NCBI GenBank assembly: GCA_963782255.1
Contig: CAWAIS010000001.1
Span: 868,001-932,000, forward strand
DNA length: 64,000 nucleotides
Reading direction: 5' to 3'
Source of the DNA: Roseiarcus sp963782255
GTDB lineage: Bacteria > Pseudomonadota > Alphaproteobacteria > Rhizobiales > Beijerinckiaceae
Position numbers and translations under genes: made by a program. Within the stretch, counting starts at the first letter, position 1, and each line of letters begins with the position of its first letter. Positions 9,353 to 17,823 of this stretch are shown here, piece after piece. The notes beneath the pieces are model-generated. The model was given only the letters and a program-made list of their open reading frames with translations. It made no database searches and was not told where the DNA came from.

Positions 9353-9535
9353 TCAGGTCTTCGCGCGATTTAACGCGAATCTCAAGCGCGGACATAGAGA
9401 AGCTGCGCTCTCAAACAAGCCAACTATAGAATGACCGGACGCTGGCTCGAAAAGGCGCCCGGAGAAGCACTGGCAGTCGGTGCAATGACAGATCGATGCC
9501 ATCTCTGGCTCGCCTTTGGCATGAATGCGATCGAC
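9353..9535 (-). pseudogene. GFA/CENP-V-type enzyme fragment
   Basis: The reading frame leaving the truncated ATPase enters ASICHCTDCQCFSG, the zinc-binding CxCxxC signature of the glutathione-dependent formaldehyde-activating (GFA) family. The continuation APFRASVRSF is in the next frame, so there is a frameshift. Only ~30 residues remain, so this is a junction scrap. It ends 22 bp upstream of the KAP NTPase start codon on the same strand. Confidence 0.6.
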
Positions 9536-10434
9536 ATCCCAGGACCAACGAGCAGCATCATGATCGAAGGCCACCATTCTCTCTTCGCCGAGCGAAGATA
9601 GGAACTGAATGGCGAAAAATGGATTGCCGCCGGCTTTCTCGTGCACCAGTTTCGCGAGTGGCGCGGAGCGCTCCAGCTCACACCGAAGAGCGTCCGCGAT
9701 TAACTGTCCGATATGCTCTGGGGCGAGCGGCGCAAGTGTGATCTCCGCCACCTTTCCGCCGGCGGTCTTGATGGCCTCGAGCTTCCGCATCAGCGGATGG
9801 GCTGCATCGACCTCATTGTCCCGGTAGGCCCCGATCAGCAGGAGGTGTTGAACATCCGCTTGGGTCAACAGATCCTCGAGCAAATCAAGCGTCGCCACGT
9901 CCAGCCATTGCAAATCGTCGACAAACAGGGCGAGCGGATGCTCCGGCCGGGCGAACACGCCAATGAAGCAGCGGAACACCAGCTGGAACCGACCCTGAGC
10001 CTGCTGCGGCTCAACCTCGGGGACCGGCGGCTGCTCGCCGATGATCAGTTTCAACTCGGGAATGAGGTCGGTCATGAGCCGGCCATTCGGGCGCAGCGCC
10101 TCCAGGATCGCCTCGCGCCAGCGCGACAGCTCGGCATCGCTCCTGCTGAGAAGCGGCCGCACCAGGCTCTGAAACGCCTGCACCAGCGTCGAATAGGGAA
10201 TGTCGCGCTTGTACTGGTCGAACTTGCCCGAGGCAAACAGCCCGCGCGGTGGAACGAGGACCTTGTGCAGTTCGTTGCTGACCGACGACTTGCCGATGCC
10301 GGAATAGCCCGAAACCAAGACCAGCTCCGGCGCGCCGCTCGCGACGACCCGATCGAAGGCGGCGAGCAAGGTCTCGACCTCCCGCTCGCGCCCGTACAGC
10401 TTCTCGGGAATCAGCAGCCGTTCGATGGAGCGCT
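9536..10434 (-). pseudogene. ATPase domain of a multi-domain signalling kinase, truncated at both ends
   Basis: The ORF encodes the AAA_16-type ATPase of 'trifunctional' Ser/Thr kinase / ATPase / histidine kinase proteins. RLLIPEKLYGREREVETLLAA leads in, Walker A is GYSGIGKSS, Walker B is LALFVDDLQWLD, and YRDNEVDAAHPL and WSWDVDRIHAKG are typical of the family. The N-terminal kinase is missing upstream of 10434, where a stop codon lies in frame. The protein is cut after WDVDRIHAKG, where a GFA fragment is joined in frame. It is likely a non-functional chimera. Confidence 0.7.
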
Positions 10435-10611
10435 ATTGGCGGCGCTCCCAGATCATCTTGTAGCCAAAGTTCGGCAAATTACCCTCGCCTCCGGCGCGGA
10501 TCGAACAAAGGACATCTTCTTTTTGCCGTACTTGCAGCCGGAGGCAGCCGCACGGTAAAGGGCGCATCCGGCTTCCTGATTTGTCGGGGGACCGGGAGGA
10601 GGAATAGCGAC

Positions 10612-10815
10612 ATGGCAAAGCACCCGGCTAGCGAGCACCATCATCAGGCGGCCGCTCATCACCACGCAGCCGCACATCATCATCATCAGGCCGCTCATCA
10701 CCATGATGTTGGCGAGCACAAAGAGGCTAAGGCGCACGCCGAAGCGGCTCAGGAACACAGCGAGCAAGCGCAGAAACTTTCAGCGACCGCAGGCGAACAG
10801 TCCAAAAAATCATAG
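10612..10815 (+). CDS. Small histidine-rich protein
   Basis: The 67-residue protein is built from His clusters (EHHHQAAAHHHAAAHHHH) followed by an Ala/Glu/Lys-rich helical tail with four further His. A good ribosome site, GGGAGGAGG, lies 8 bases before the ATG. Similar short His/Ala peptides occur in Hyphomicrobiales genomes without a proven role. Metal binding is plausible from composition only. It is a stand-alone gene. Confidence 0.65.
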   Translation: MAKHPASEHHHQAAAHHHAAAHHHHQAAHHHDVGEHKEAKAHAEAAQEHSEQAQKLSATAGEQSKKS

Positions 10816-11103
10816 TCGCTGGAGAAGACAAGAGCGCGGTGCGGCCCAAGCAAGTTCCCCTTTGGGCCGTTCTGCGCCCCTTGCAGATTAGCGGCGCAAG
10901 GGCAGCGCACGATCTTGTGGGGCTGACGGAACTGCTCCCCGTCCCGCCAGCCGGGCGGACGTGGCCGCCCACTGAAGAGAGGCGACCACGATCTCATCAC
11001 CATGACCGATTCCCAAAGCTATCGACGCGATACATCCTGCCAGCTGCGCCGCTTGGCATCGTCCCCGCAGAAACGGTGCCCCACCCGGTTTTTGCCAAAC
11101 GGA

Positions 11104-11217
11104 TCAGCCCGCGATCGCCGCCTGCCGCAGGTCCTTGAGGCGCAGTAACATGGCCAGCGTCCGTTCGAGTTTGCGGTCGAGATGGACCTCGTAGCGGCCG
11201 AGCCGCTCTAGTGGCGC
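11104..11217 (-). pseudogene. C-terminal remnant of a conserved hypothetical protein
   Basis: The minus strand reads LERLGRYEVHLDRKLERTL and then AMLLRLKDLRQAAIAG and a stop. This charged helical tail is seen at the end of small conserved proteins in Hyphomicrobiales. No start or N-terminal part is present; an in-frame stop lies just upstream. The neighbouring 10816-11103 holds no gene that I recognise. Confidence 0.4.
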
Positions 11218-11224
11218 GATTCGA

Positions 11225-11314
11225 TCATAGCGAAGGGTACAAGCTTTTCAGCTTGATCCGGGCATCATTCGTTGTGAGGTGCCACTCGGCGATGGCGTGA
11301 GTTTTGTTTCGCTC
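11225..11314 (-). pseudogene. IS630-family transposase 3' remnant
   Basis: The minus strand reads AEWHLTTNDARIKLKSLYP and a stop, the conserved C-terminus of IS630-family transposases (compare the W-x-F-T-T-x-D-A-R-I-K-L-K-x-L-Y-P pattern). Only about 30 codons remain, abutting the DUF3489 fragment. Confidence 0.65.
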
Positions 11315-11417
11315 GCAGACCCAGCGAGGATCAGTCTATCGGATCGACCCGACGGAGATGGGCGACGATAGCGTCGCGCCGTACGTTGAGGCGGCGCCGA
11401 CCTGCGAAGCGCCGCCG
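11315..11417 (+). pseudogene. Third DUF3489 copy, 3' fragment
   Basis: The sequence matches the 3' end of the intact gene at 14603-15307, reading SVYRIDPTEMGDDS and EAAPTCEAPP against SVYRIEPTEMGDDS and the same tail. Everything upstream has been replaced by the IS630 remnant. It shows that the DUF3489 segment existed at least three times in this region. Confidence 0.75.
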
Positions 11418-11795
11418 GTTCATGCCTCGTCCGGACGGTAGCAATCCTCACGCTAGTTATCATCTCGACGGCAAGTTCCACCACAAGAGCGAAGGCCGCA
11501 AGTTCAGTGAGAAACAACTCCAACGACTTGATCAACCGTTCAACGGAACGGAACACCTTTCAGGGTGGGGGGGACATGGCCCAAAAACGGTTGGGGCGGT
11601 CTGTGATCCTGCCGTGTTCGCCGGCGTCGTTGAACTTCCGCCGGGCGTATTAGGACCGCGCGACGGCGACGTTCTGGTTGACCTTGTCGAGCCTGGGTGT
11701 GAGCCGATTTCTTGGCCGGGCGAACTGTATCGGCAAGAGACTTTCAAAGATGCCGTGCCTTGGCTTGTGTTCAGAATTTTCAGAAAACCACTTCC
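11418..11795 (+). pseudogene. Fragment of an unrecognised conserved protein, chimeric
   Basis: The open frame reads HASYHLDGKFHHKS, LSGWGGHGPKTVGAVCDPAVF and LPPGVLGPRDGDVLVDLVEPG. This looks like a genuine protein segment (regular Gly/Pro turns, coherent codon use), possibly a family of ~150-residue hypothetical proteins. It has no plausible start and runs out at the junction with the oxidoreductase fragment, where the frame changes. I cannot name a function. Confidence 0.4.
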
Positions 11796-12142
11796 GGGAG
11801 TTCGTTGACCTCGACAACGACGCGCTGGAAGACGTCGGCGGCATCGATCTGGTGTTCGATGTCATCGGCGGCAACATCCAGAAGCGGTCCGCAGGCCTGA
11901 TTCGAGCTGGAGGAACACTGGTGTCCATCGTCGGGCCGGCCGAGGCGCGGCCCGCCGACGGCCTGGCGGTCGACTTCGTTGTCGAGTCCGATCGTGCCGA
12001 ACTGAGTGAGATCGTCCAGCGGGTGCGGGACGGACGACTGCGGACGAACATCGGCAACGTCTCGACCCTCGACGATGCCGTCGCCGCCTTAAACCCGACC
12101 GAGCGACGCCCGGGGAAGACAATCATCCGCGTTCGTCCGTAG
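11796..12142 (+). pseudogene. Quinone-reductase-like MDR protein, 3' fragment
   Basis: This fragment is almost identical to the last ~115 codons of the complete gene at 12324-13241 (DLVFDVIGGNIQKRS, SDRAELSEIVQRVRDGRLR). The N-terminal GroES-like half and Rossmann glycine motif are missing. It is the upstream member of a partial tandem duplication that also copied ~115 bp of downstream DNA. Confidence 0.85.
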
Positions 12143-12258
12143 GGACACGCGCCCATTGATGCATGCAGTCGGCCGGCGCTGTCCGGATCGGCCGGCTGCG
12201 TCCTATCAGAGGCGCCGGGGGCAACCTGGGAAACTGCCCATGGCCCCTGGCATGAGAT
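11796..12258. repeat. Direct repeat, left copy (pairs with 12896-13358)
   Basis: About 460 bp, containing the oxidoreductase 3' end and the following GGGACACGCGCCCATTGATG stretch, recur at 12896-13358 with scattered substitutions. The period is 1100 bp. The two copies have diverged modestly, so the duplication is not recent. Confidence 0.85.
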
Positions 12259-12323
12259 GTCGAACGGGCTTTCCAACGCTGCAACATTTCCACCAAAGAG
12301 ACAAGTGACAGAGGAGAAAATTC

Positions 12324-13241
12324 ATGAAGGCAATCGTTGTGACGGACCAAGCTGCGGGAACGGCCGGGATGAAGCTGGTGGAGCGGCCCGAGCCGCAGGC
12401 AGCGATAAACGACGTCGTCGTTCAGGTTCATGCGTCGGGATTCACCTCGGATGAGCTGACGTGGCCCCCGACCTGGACCGATCGCCTCGGCCGTGACCGG
12501 ACGCCTTCGATCCCCGGCCACGAGCTGGCCGGGGTGGTCACCGCTCTTGGCTATGGCACTACGGGGCTGTCGGTCGGACAGCGGGTGTTCGGCCTCACGG
12601 ACTGGACTCGCGACGGCACGCTAGCGGAGTATGTAGCCGTCGAGGCACGCAACCTCGCGCCGCTACCGGGCGACGTTGACTTCACGGGGGGCGCCGCCGT
12701 CGTGATGCAGGGCCTGACCGCATGGCAGGGACTGTTCGAGCACGGCCGCCTCCAGGTAGGGCAGAGCGTCCTCGTGCACGGTGCGGCCGGCGTTGTCGGT
12801 TCGATGGCAACCCAACTCGCACGTGAGGCCGGGGCGTACGTCATCGGCACCGGGCATATTGCCGGCCGTCAGGCGGCGCTCGACTTCGGCGCGCAGGAGT
12901 TTGTGGACCTCGACAACGACACCCTCGAAGACGTCGGCCCAGTCGATCTGGTTTTCGATGTCATCGGCGGCGACATCGGGAAGCGGTCGTCAGCCCTGAT
13001 TCGAGCGGGAGGAACGCTCGTTACCATCGCCGGCCCGGCCGAGGCACGGCCCGCCAACGGCCTGGCGGTCGACTTCGTTGTCGAGTCCGATCGTGCCCAA
13101 CTGAGCGAGATCGTCCAGCGGGTGCGGGACGGACGACTGCGGACGAACATCGGCACCGTCTCGACCCTCGACGATGCCGTCGCCGCCTTCAACCCGACCG
13201 AGCGGCGCAAGGGGAAGACAATCATCCGCGTTCGTCCGTAG
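12324..13241 (+). CDS. Zinc-less MDR oxidoreductase (NADPH:quinone reductase type)
   Basis: The 305-residue protein has the medium-chain reductase plan: GroES-like domain with IPGHELAGVVTALG near residue 65, AEYVAVEARNLAPLPG, and the Rossmann motif LVHGAAGVVGSMATQLAREAGA at ~145-165 (quoted in two parts: LVHGAAGVVGS and MATQLAREAG). Catalytic-zinc cysteines are absent, typical for quinone/enone reductases. It probably reduces quinones or enones with NADPH in the cytosol. The start ATG follows GAGGAG at a normal distance. It seems monocistronic. Confidence 0.85.
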   Translation: MKAIVVTDQAAGTAGMKLVERPEPQAAINDVVVQVHASGFTSDELTWPPTWTDRLGRDRTPSIPGHELAGVVTALGYGTTGLSVGQRVFGLTDWTRDGTLAEYVAVEARNLAPLPGDVDFTGGAAVVMQGLTAWQGLFEHGRLQVGQSVLVHGAAGVVGSMATQLAREAGAYVIGTGHIAGRQAALDFGAQEFVDLDNDTLEDVGPVDLVFDVIGGDIGKRSSALIRAGGTLVTIAGPAEARPANGLAVDFVVESDRAQLSEIVQRVRDGRLRTNIGTVSTLDDAVAAFNPTERRKGKTIIRVRP

Positions 13242-13358
13242 GGACACGCGCCCATTGATGCATGCAGTCGGCCGGCGCTGTCCGGGTCGGCCGGCTGCGT
13301 CCTATCAGAGGCGCCGGGGGCAACCTGGGAAACTACCCATGGCCCCTGGCACGAGATG
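12896..13358. repeat. Direct repeat, right copy (pairs with 11796-12258)
   Basis: This is the 3' half of the intact oxidoreductase gene plus its downstream flank, matching the left copy base for base apart from scattered substitutions. The repeat ends shortly before the left TSD of IS1595 copy 1. Confidence 0.85.
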
Positions 13359-13377
13359 CGCTGGTTCTTTTCAATCA

Positions 13378-14417
13378 ATTGGGTATCCCCTTCATTGCCC
13401 CGTTGTCCGAGAGTCGCTGGAACCCGGTGGCTTGACGATGGCGTTGTAGGGCGCGGGTCCAACGGCGAGGGCTTGTTGGGCGAGGCGATGAAAGAGCAGC
13501 CCGCGGGCCTTTGATCTGCGGCGATTGAAGCGGAAGGTGAATTCGTCGAGGTAGTAGTCGAGATGTTGATGCTGGACGCCACCTTGGTGAGTACCGATCA
13601 GCCATCGCTTGAGCAGCGAGGCGACGAGGTGGACGCGCGGCATGACTTCGTGCGCCGGGTCGGAGCCGCCGCTGAGGACCGTGACCTGATGCTGGTAACC
13701 GGCCGCCGCCAGTCCGGCACAACCCCTCCAGCCGTCGGTGTGAACCATCGCCCCGCGCTTCACAGCGCCTTGGACGAAGGGAAGCAGGCTGTCTGTCGAG
13801 ACATCTCCGATCTGCTGAAGGCGGATGCGGCCAAGCCCCCGGCCGTTCTTCTCGACTGCTATGGCGACGATGGCCTTGCTCTCGGTTTCTCGGCCTCGCG
13901 TACCCTGTTCCGGGCCACCAACATAGGTTTCATCAACCTCGATCGCACCAGACAGCAGGTCCCGGCCCGGCCGGACCATGGCGCGGCGCAGTTTGTGCAG
14001 CCAGGTCCAGGCAGTTTCGTAGCTGCCAAGCCCCAATTCCCTCTGGAGGCCGAGCGCACTGACCCCATTCTTCTGGCTGGTGACGAACCACATCGCCAGA
14101 AACCACATCCGCAACGGCTTACGGGCACCCTCGAAGATCGTCCCGGCGGTCAGCGATGTCTGTTTGCGGCAGGCCCGACACCGCAGCCATCCCCCTGCCA
14201 TCACCCATGGCTCCCCCGCCTCTCCGCAATGGGGGCAGGTAAATCCCTGAGGCCAGCGCAAACGACGGATGTACTCGCGGCAGGCCGCGTCGTCACGGAA
14301 GCGTTCGTCCATCGCCTGAAACGTGCGCGGGTAATCAAGTCCAGCGACCGGGTGTCGAGTGGTGTCCACCAGACAGGCGTACCACGTCCCTCAGGGGCAG
14401 TGAAGGGGATACCCATT
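13378..14417. mobile_element. IS1595-family element, copy 1
   Basis: The 1040-bp element has ends ATTGGGTATCCCCTTCA and (reverse complement of right) AATGGGTATCCCCTTCA. The 8-bp target duplication TTCAATCA is present at 13370-13377 and 14418-14425. Removing the element restores CTTTTCAATCAAAGCGCTCG, matching 1953-1972 in copy A of the DUF3489 segment. It is identical to 19616-20655 except for a single base I could find. Confidence 0.92.
13392..14369 (-). CDS. IS1595-family transposase (copy 1)
   Basis: The 325-residue protein has an N-terminal zinc ribbon (CPHCG ... CRACRKQTS) and the DDE-type IS1595 core: IEVDETYVGGPEQG, VHTDGWRGCAG and the C-terminal HLDYYLDEFTFRFNRR signature. It is intact. 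It differs from the second copy at one residue (Pro versus Leu in GGSDPAHEVMPRVH). Confidence 0.95.
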   Translation of the reverse strand: MDTTRHPVAGLDYPRTFQAMDERFRDDAACREYIRRLRWPQGFTCPHCGEAGEPWVMAGGWLRCRACRKQTSLTAGTIFEGARKPLRMWFLAMWFVTSQKNGVSALGLQRELGLGSYETAWTWLHKLRRAMVRPGRDLLSGAIEVDETYVGGPEQGTRGRETESKAIVAIAVEKNGRGLGRIRLQQIGDVSTDSLLPFVQGAVKRGAMVHTDGWRGCAGLAAAGYQHQVTVLSGGSDPAHEVMPRVHLVASLLKRWLIGTHQGGVQHQHLDYYLDEFTFRFNRRRSKARGLLFHRLAQQALAVGPAPYNAIVKPPGSSDSRTTGQ

Positions 14418-14990
14418 TTCAATCAAAGCGCTCGCGCTCCAAGAAAAGACTGGCTTTCGGTTCGAAAGAGAGCATGTGTGTGGACGTCCGCGAACGCTGA
14501 GGCGCTGCGGGTGAACCCTTCGCCCCGACGATCGCTCCGATCCGGGGCTCGCGTCAGTGAGGGGCCGGGATAGGCCGGCCCCCAAAGCGCGAAGGTTCGA
14601 ACATGTCCATCAAACTCAACGACACGCAACTTGTGCTGCTCAGCGCTGCGTCGCAGCGCGATGATCATTGTCTGGTCCGGGCGGAAGGTCCAAAGCGCGC
14701 CCAGGCCCAGAGGGCCGTAGCCAAGCTTCTCGAAGCTGGGCTCTTGAAGGAGATTAGGGCAAAGGCGGGAGCGCCGATCTGGCGGCGCGACGAGGAGACC
14801 GGGCAGACCTATGCGCTCAAACTGACCGCCGCTGGCGCGAAAGCGATCGCGGTTGACGACGCGACGGCGTCTGAAAGCATGGGGGAACAGCGCGCGAACC
14901 ATCCAATCTCCGTCAATCCGAAGCCCGAGCCCGTTTCCGACCCAGCAGGCATAGACAGGCCAAACAGCAACGTCGCCTCGACACCAACGT
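14418..14990. repeat. Direct repeat copy B: DUF3489 leader and gene 5' part
   Basis: This partner of 1955-2545 includes the ~185-bp leader between the IS1595 end and the DUF3489 start codon. The leader is conserved at nearly the same level as the coding part, so it may hold regulatory sequence, but I see no recognised riboswitch. Confidence 0.85.
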
Positions 14991-15307
14991 CTCCGCGCGG
15001 CGGAACCAAGATCGCGCAGGTCATCGAACTGCTGCAGCGTGGCGATGGCGCGACTCTCGCTGAGCTTGTCTCCGCCACCGGCTGGCTGCCGCACACGACG
15101 CGGGCCGCGCTCACCGGCCTGCGCAAGCGCGGCTACGCCGTCGGGATTGATCGGGCCGACAAGGCGCGAGGATCGGTCTATCGGATCGAGCCAACAGAGA
15201 TGGGCGACGATAGCGCCACACCGGACGTTGAGGCGGCGCCGACTTGCGAAGCTCCGCCGGATCGGCCCGGGCACGCCGCGAATCTGCGAACCCGTCGGGC
15301 GGCGTGA
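14603..15307 (+). CDS. DUF3489-domain protein
   Basis: The protein is 234 residues. The N-terminal half (MSIKLNDTQLVLLSAAS, EAGLLKEIRAKAGAPIWRRD) looks like a winged-helix region. Residues ~135-195 (KIAQVIELLQRGDGATLAEL, TGWLPHTTRAALTGLRKRG) are the DUF3489 domain, which also resembles a DNA-binding helix-turn-helix. The stop overlaps the ATG of the next gene (TGATG), implying translational coupling. In related genomes the order DUF3489, DUF2924, serine recombinase is common, so a role with the recombinase is likely but unproven. Confidence 0.85.
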   Translation: MSIKLNDTQLVLLSAASQRDDHCLVRAEGPKRAQAQRAVAKLLEAGLLKEIRAKAGAPIWRRDEETGQTYALKLTAAGAKAIAVDDATASESMGEQRANHPISVNPKPEPVSDPAGIDRPNSNVASTPTSPRGGTKIAQVIELLQRGDGATLAELVSATGWLPHTTRAALTGLRKRGYAVGIDRADKARGSVYRIEPTEMGDDSATPDVEAAPTCEAPPDRPGHAANLRTRRAA

Positions 15308-15840
15308 TGGCGACGCGACGAAACGCAAACGGCGCCGGCGAGGCATCCGTCCCGCCGGCGCCATCGTTGTCAAAGGGCGAGGCACTCGACGGTCTGGTCG
15401 CGAGCCTTTCCGGCCTCAACATGGATCAGCTTCGCCTCCAATGGCGAAACCACCTGGGCGGGATCCCTCCAGCCCATCTTCCGGGATCGCTGCTCATGCG
15501 TGTGCTCGCCTATCGGAATCCAAGCCGCGGCGTTCGGAGATCTCGATCGGGCGATTTTGCGGCGCTTGCGCGAGTCTAGGGACGAAGCCCTCGAGTTGGG
15601 GGACGCTCGTCCCTTTGCAACCCGCGGACCGACGACGCGCGAGGGCGTCGGGCTCAAATCCGGAGCTCTGCTGGTCCGCGAATGGAACGGCCGTCTCGAG
15701 CGGGTCATGATCCTCGACGACGGGTGCGCCTGGAACGGCTGCGTTTACCGCAGCCTTTCGCAGGTCGCCAAGGCGATCACCGGCACGAATTGGAACGGAC
15801 ACCGCTTCTTCGGGTTGAAGGCGGTCAGGACCGGCGCCTC
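15307..15840 (+). pseudogene. DUF2924 protein, one-base frameshift
   Basis: The first 71 codons (NMDQLRLQWRNHLGG, LPGSLLMRVLAYR) and the downstream frame (IQAAAFGDLDRAILRRL, LLVREWNGRLERVMILDDG, SQVAKAITGTNWNGHRFFG) form one DUF2924 protein. The frame breaks at about 15519, where TATCGGAATCC carries one extra A relative to the expected TATCGGATCC. After the domain the frame runs on into unrelated sequence. DUF2924 proteins accompany serine recombinases in mobile modules. This copy is inactive unless the extra base is a sequencing error. Confidence 0.8.
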
Positions 15841-15959
15841 CAACAGAAAAAGAAACGTCACCCCAAGACCGGGAACTCATTGCTCGATATTGGCGTGTCG
15901 CCAACCCTCGCCGGGTTCGCCCCCGCAATGCCCGATCGTTCGCCGCCTCTCGCAACCAA

Positions 15960-16273
15960 GGGGTCCAATTCGGCATCTCCGAACGAATCGGCTTGGCGAC
16001 ACAGCGGCGAGCGGAGAGGTCGCGCACGATTGGGCGCTCGCCGGATGCGGCCTCATCATGAAATCATGGGTGGACGTGGCGCCTGATGTTCAGGCGGGCC
16101 GCCTTGTCCGAGTCCTGCCCGAGTGGCGCAGCGAGCCCACGCCGGTCTGCGGACTCTTCCCCTCAAGCCCGCGACTGCCTCTCCGCGTGCGCCTCTTTCT
16201 CGAAGCCATGGTCGGCCGACTTGCCTCTGTCGAAGCACTGCCGCTCCACCTGGGAAGTGGCCGGCCTCGATGA
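15960..16273 (+). pseudogene. LysR-type regulator, C-terminal fragment
   Basis: In frame with the DUF2924 tail, the sequence EVAHDWALAGCGLIMKSW and AGRLVRVLPEWRSEPTPVC, followed by LPLRVRLFLEAMVGRL, is the last third of the LysR effector-binding domain. The N-terminal helix-turn-helix and most of the effector domain are gone. It is a chimeric ORF created by rearrangement. Confidence 0.7.
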
Positions 16274-16578
16274 GAACCTGCTTGAGCGGGCAAGACCGGC
16301 CATTGGTTTTGCAATGACCCAGCCGTCCGGTGTGCGCAAGGAGCGGACGTTGCCGGACGGTTCGGCGAACGGGTAAATTCGACCCTTTGCTGCTTTTTCA
16401 GACTGGTCCCGTTAATGGACGGATTGCGGCATTGGGCGACCGTTCCGGGAGGGAGCTCCGAACGCGTCAGATCGACCCGAAGCAGAAATAAGTGTCTCCC
16501 CGCGCGGGTCGCCTAACGCGACTGTCGTGCCGAGAGCGGTGCGCGAGCCGGTCCCTAGGGCATTTGAACGCCACTTAA

Positions 16579-16607
16579 TTGACAGAAGCGCACGTACACG
16601 CCATAGG
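16579..16607 (+). promoter_or_regulatory. Candidate sigma-70-type promoter of the Hint gene
   Basis: TTGACA at 16579-16584 is a perfect -35 box; 17 bp downstream CATAGG at 16602-16607 is a weak -10 match. The start codon of the Hint protein is 34 bp further on. The rest of 16274-16640 contains no gene that I recognise. Confidence 0.4.
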
Positions 16608-16640
16608 TTGTGCTGCTCGAGCTCATAATGGGGAACGATC

Positions 16641-17516
16641 ATGGCGGGCAATCTTGAAAATATGAGCGTCAGGGCGCAGCGCACCCGACGCAACATGCTG
16701 AAGATGGGCGCGATCGCAGCGTCAGCGGTTGTCGCGGCTCTCGCCTCAGCAAAGAGCGGGTTGGCCGCACCTCCCCCACCTCCCCCACCTCCCCCTGGAC
16801 CTCATCAGTCCCCACCTCCCCCACCTCCCCCTGGACCTCATCAGTGCTTCTTAAGAGGCACGACAATTCTGACTGCCGACGGCGCTCGCAGAATTGAAGA
16901 CCTGGCGATCGGCGATTTGTTGCCTACGGTTTTCGGGGGAGTACGTCCCATTCAGTGGATTGGACGCTATCCATTCAGGAAGAGTGATCCGTCAAAGCCA
17001 TGGCCGAAGGACGTGCGCCCCATCCGGGTCGCCCGCGCGGCGATCGCGCCCGATGTTCCACACGCCGACCTCTTTGTGACGAGATGGCATGCCTTGCTCA
17101 TCGACGGCCTGCTGATACCTGCCGGAAACCTGATCAACGGCACAACAATCGCTCGCGATGAGGCGAGCGAGGACGACGAGTTAGAGTTCTTTCACATCAA
17201 ACTGGAAAGTCACGACGCAATCTATGCCGAAGGGGCTCCGGTCGAAACGATGCTGCGCGTGGACGAAAGCTCAGTCAACTTCGCCGAGTATTTCCGGATG
17301 TACGGCGTACCGGAGACTGAAGGAGCTCGCTGCGCCCCGTTTGCTTCCTACGGCGGCATGCCCGATGACTACCGCGGCATGCGCGGTGAACTGAAGTCAC
17401 GGATCCGCAGCGCAATCTCGCCTTGGCTTGATCGGCGAGAGCCTATCGACGTGATTCGCGACCGGTTGGAGGAGCGCGGAATCATCCTTTCTCGACAGTC
17501 GGAGTCCGTCCACTAG
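16641..17516 (+). CDS. Exported Hint-domain protein with proline repeats
   Basis: The protein is 291 residues. Residues ~13-43 resemble a twin-arginine-type leader (TRRNMLKMGAIAASAVVAAL). Residues 43-68 are two near-identical proline-rich units ending PPPGPHQ, encoded by a 36-bp tandem DNA repeat. From Cys69, CFLRGTTILTADGARRIEDL starts a Hint (hedgehog/intein-type) domain of the bacterial Hint_2 kind, with TRWHALLIDGLLIPAGNL and FFHIKLESHDAIYAEGAPVE. Such domains self-process or act as structural modules in secreted proteins. No intein-type C-terminal extein follows, so splicing is not expected. A second ATG at 16662 is possible. Confidence 0.75.
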   Translation: MAGNLENMSVRAQRTRRNMLKMGAIAASAVVAALASAKSGLAAPPPPPPPPPGPHQSPPPPPPPGPHQCFLRGTTILTADGARRIEDLAIGDLLPTVFGGVRPIQWIGRYPFRKSDPSKPWPKDVRPIRVARAAIAPDVPHADLFVTRWHALLIDGLLIPAGNLINGTTIARDEASEDDELEFFHIKLESHDAIYAEGAPVETMLRVDESSVNFAEYFRMYGVPETEGARCAPFASYGGMPDDYRGMRGELKSRIRSAISPWLDRREPIDVIRDRLEERGIILSRQSESVH

Positions 17517-17553
17517 ACCTCCGGGCAAACAGCCGTAGCGAAATGCCCGCTTT

Positions 17554-17823
17554 ATGCCCGCTTTTGATAGACGAAGGCGACAGGTCGATCCCACCCAGAC
17601 CGTCGAGTCGCTCGCCATCCGCGAGGGCAAAAGCGAGCGCTCGATCCGAATGACGCTGTCCCTTGCGTTCATGTCCCCCGCTCTGGCGGAAGCCGCAATG
17701 GAGGGTCGGCTTCCGCGCGGGTTCTGCATCAAGCGCCTGACCGACCTGCCGATGCTCTGGTCCGAGCAATGGGGCGCCATCGGACTGCAGGCGCCGGCTC
17801 AGGTTCGAGCCGAACTCCGCTGA
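17554..17823 (+). pseudogene. Serine recombinase C-terminal fragment
   Basis: IREGKSERSIRMTLSLAFMSP and LPRGFCIKRLTDLPMLWSEQW match the extreme C-terminus of the large serine recombinases that follow DUF3489 and DUF2924 in Hyphomicrobiales (quoted first part has been shortened here to SERSIRMTLSLAF). The catalytic Ser domain is missing, and the Hint gene now sits between DUF2924 and this fragment. It marks the 3' end of the original three-gene module. Confidence 0.65.

Noticed and set aside
10612..10815. His-rich peptide as a metal-resistance protein
   Set aside because: Composition allows metal binding, but there is no transporter or metal regulator beside it, so no role is assigned.
16744..16850. 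CRISPR-like short repeats
   Set aside because: The CCCCCACCT repeats encode the proline-rich segment of the Hint protein. There are no unique spacers, and no cas genes are in the window.
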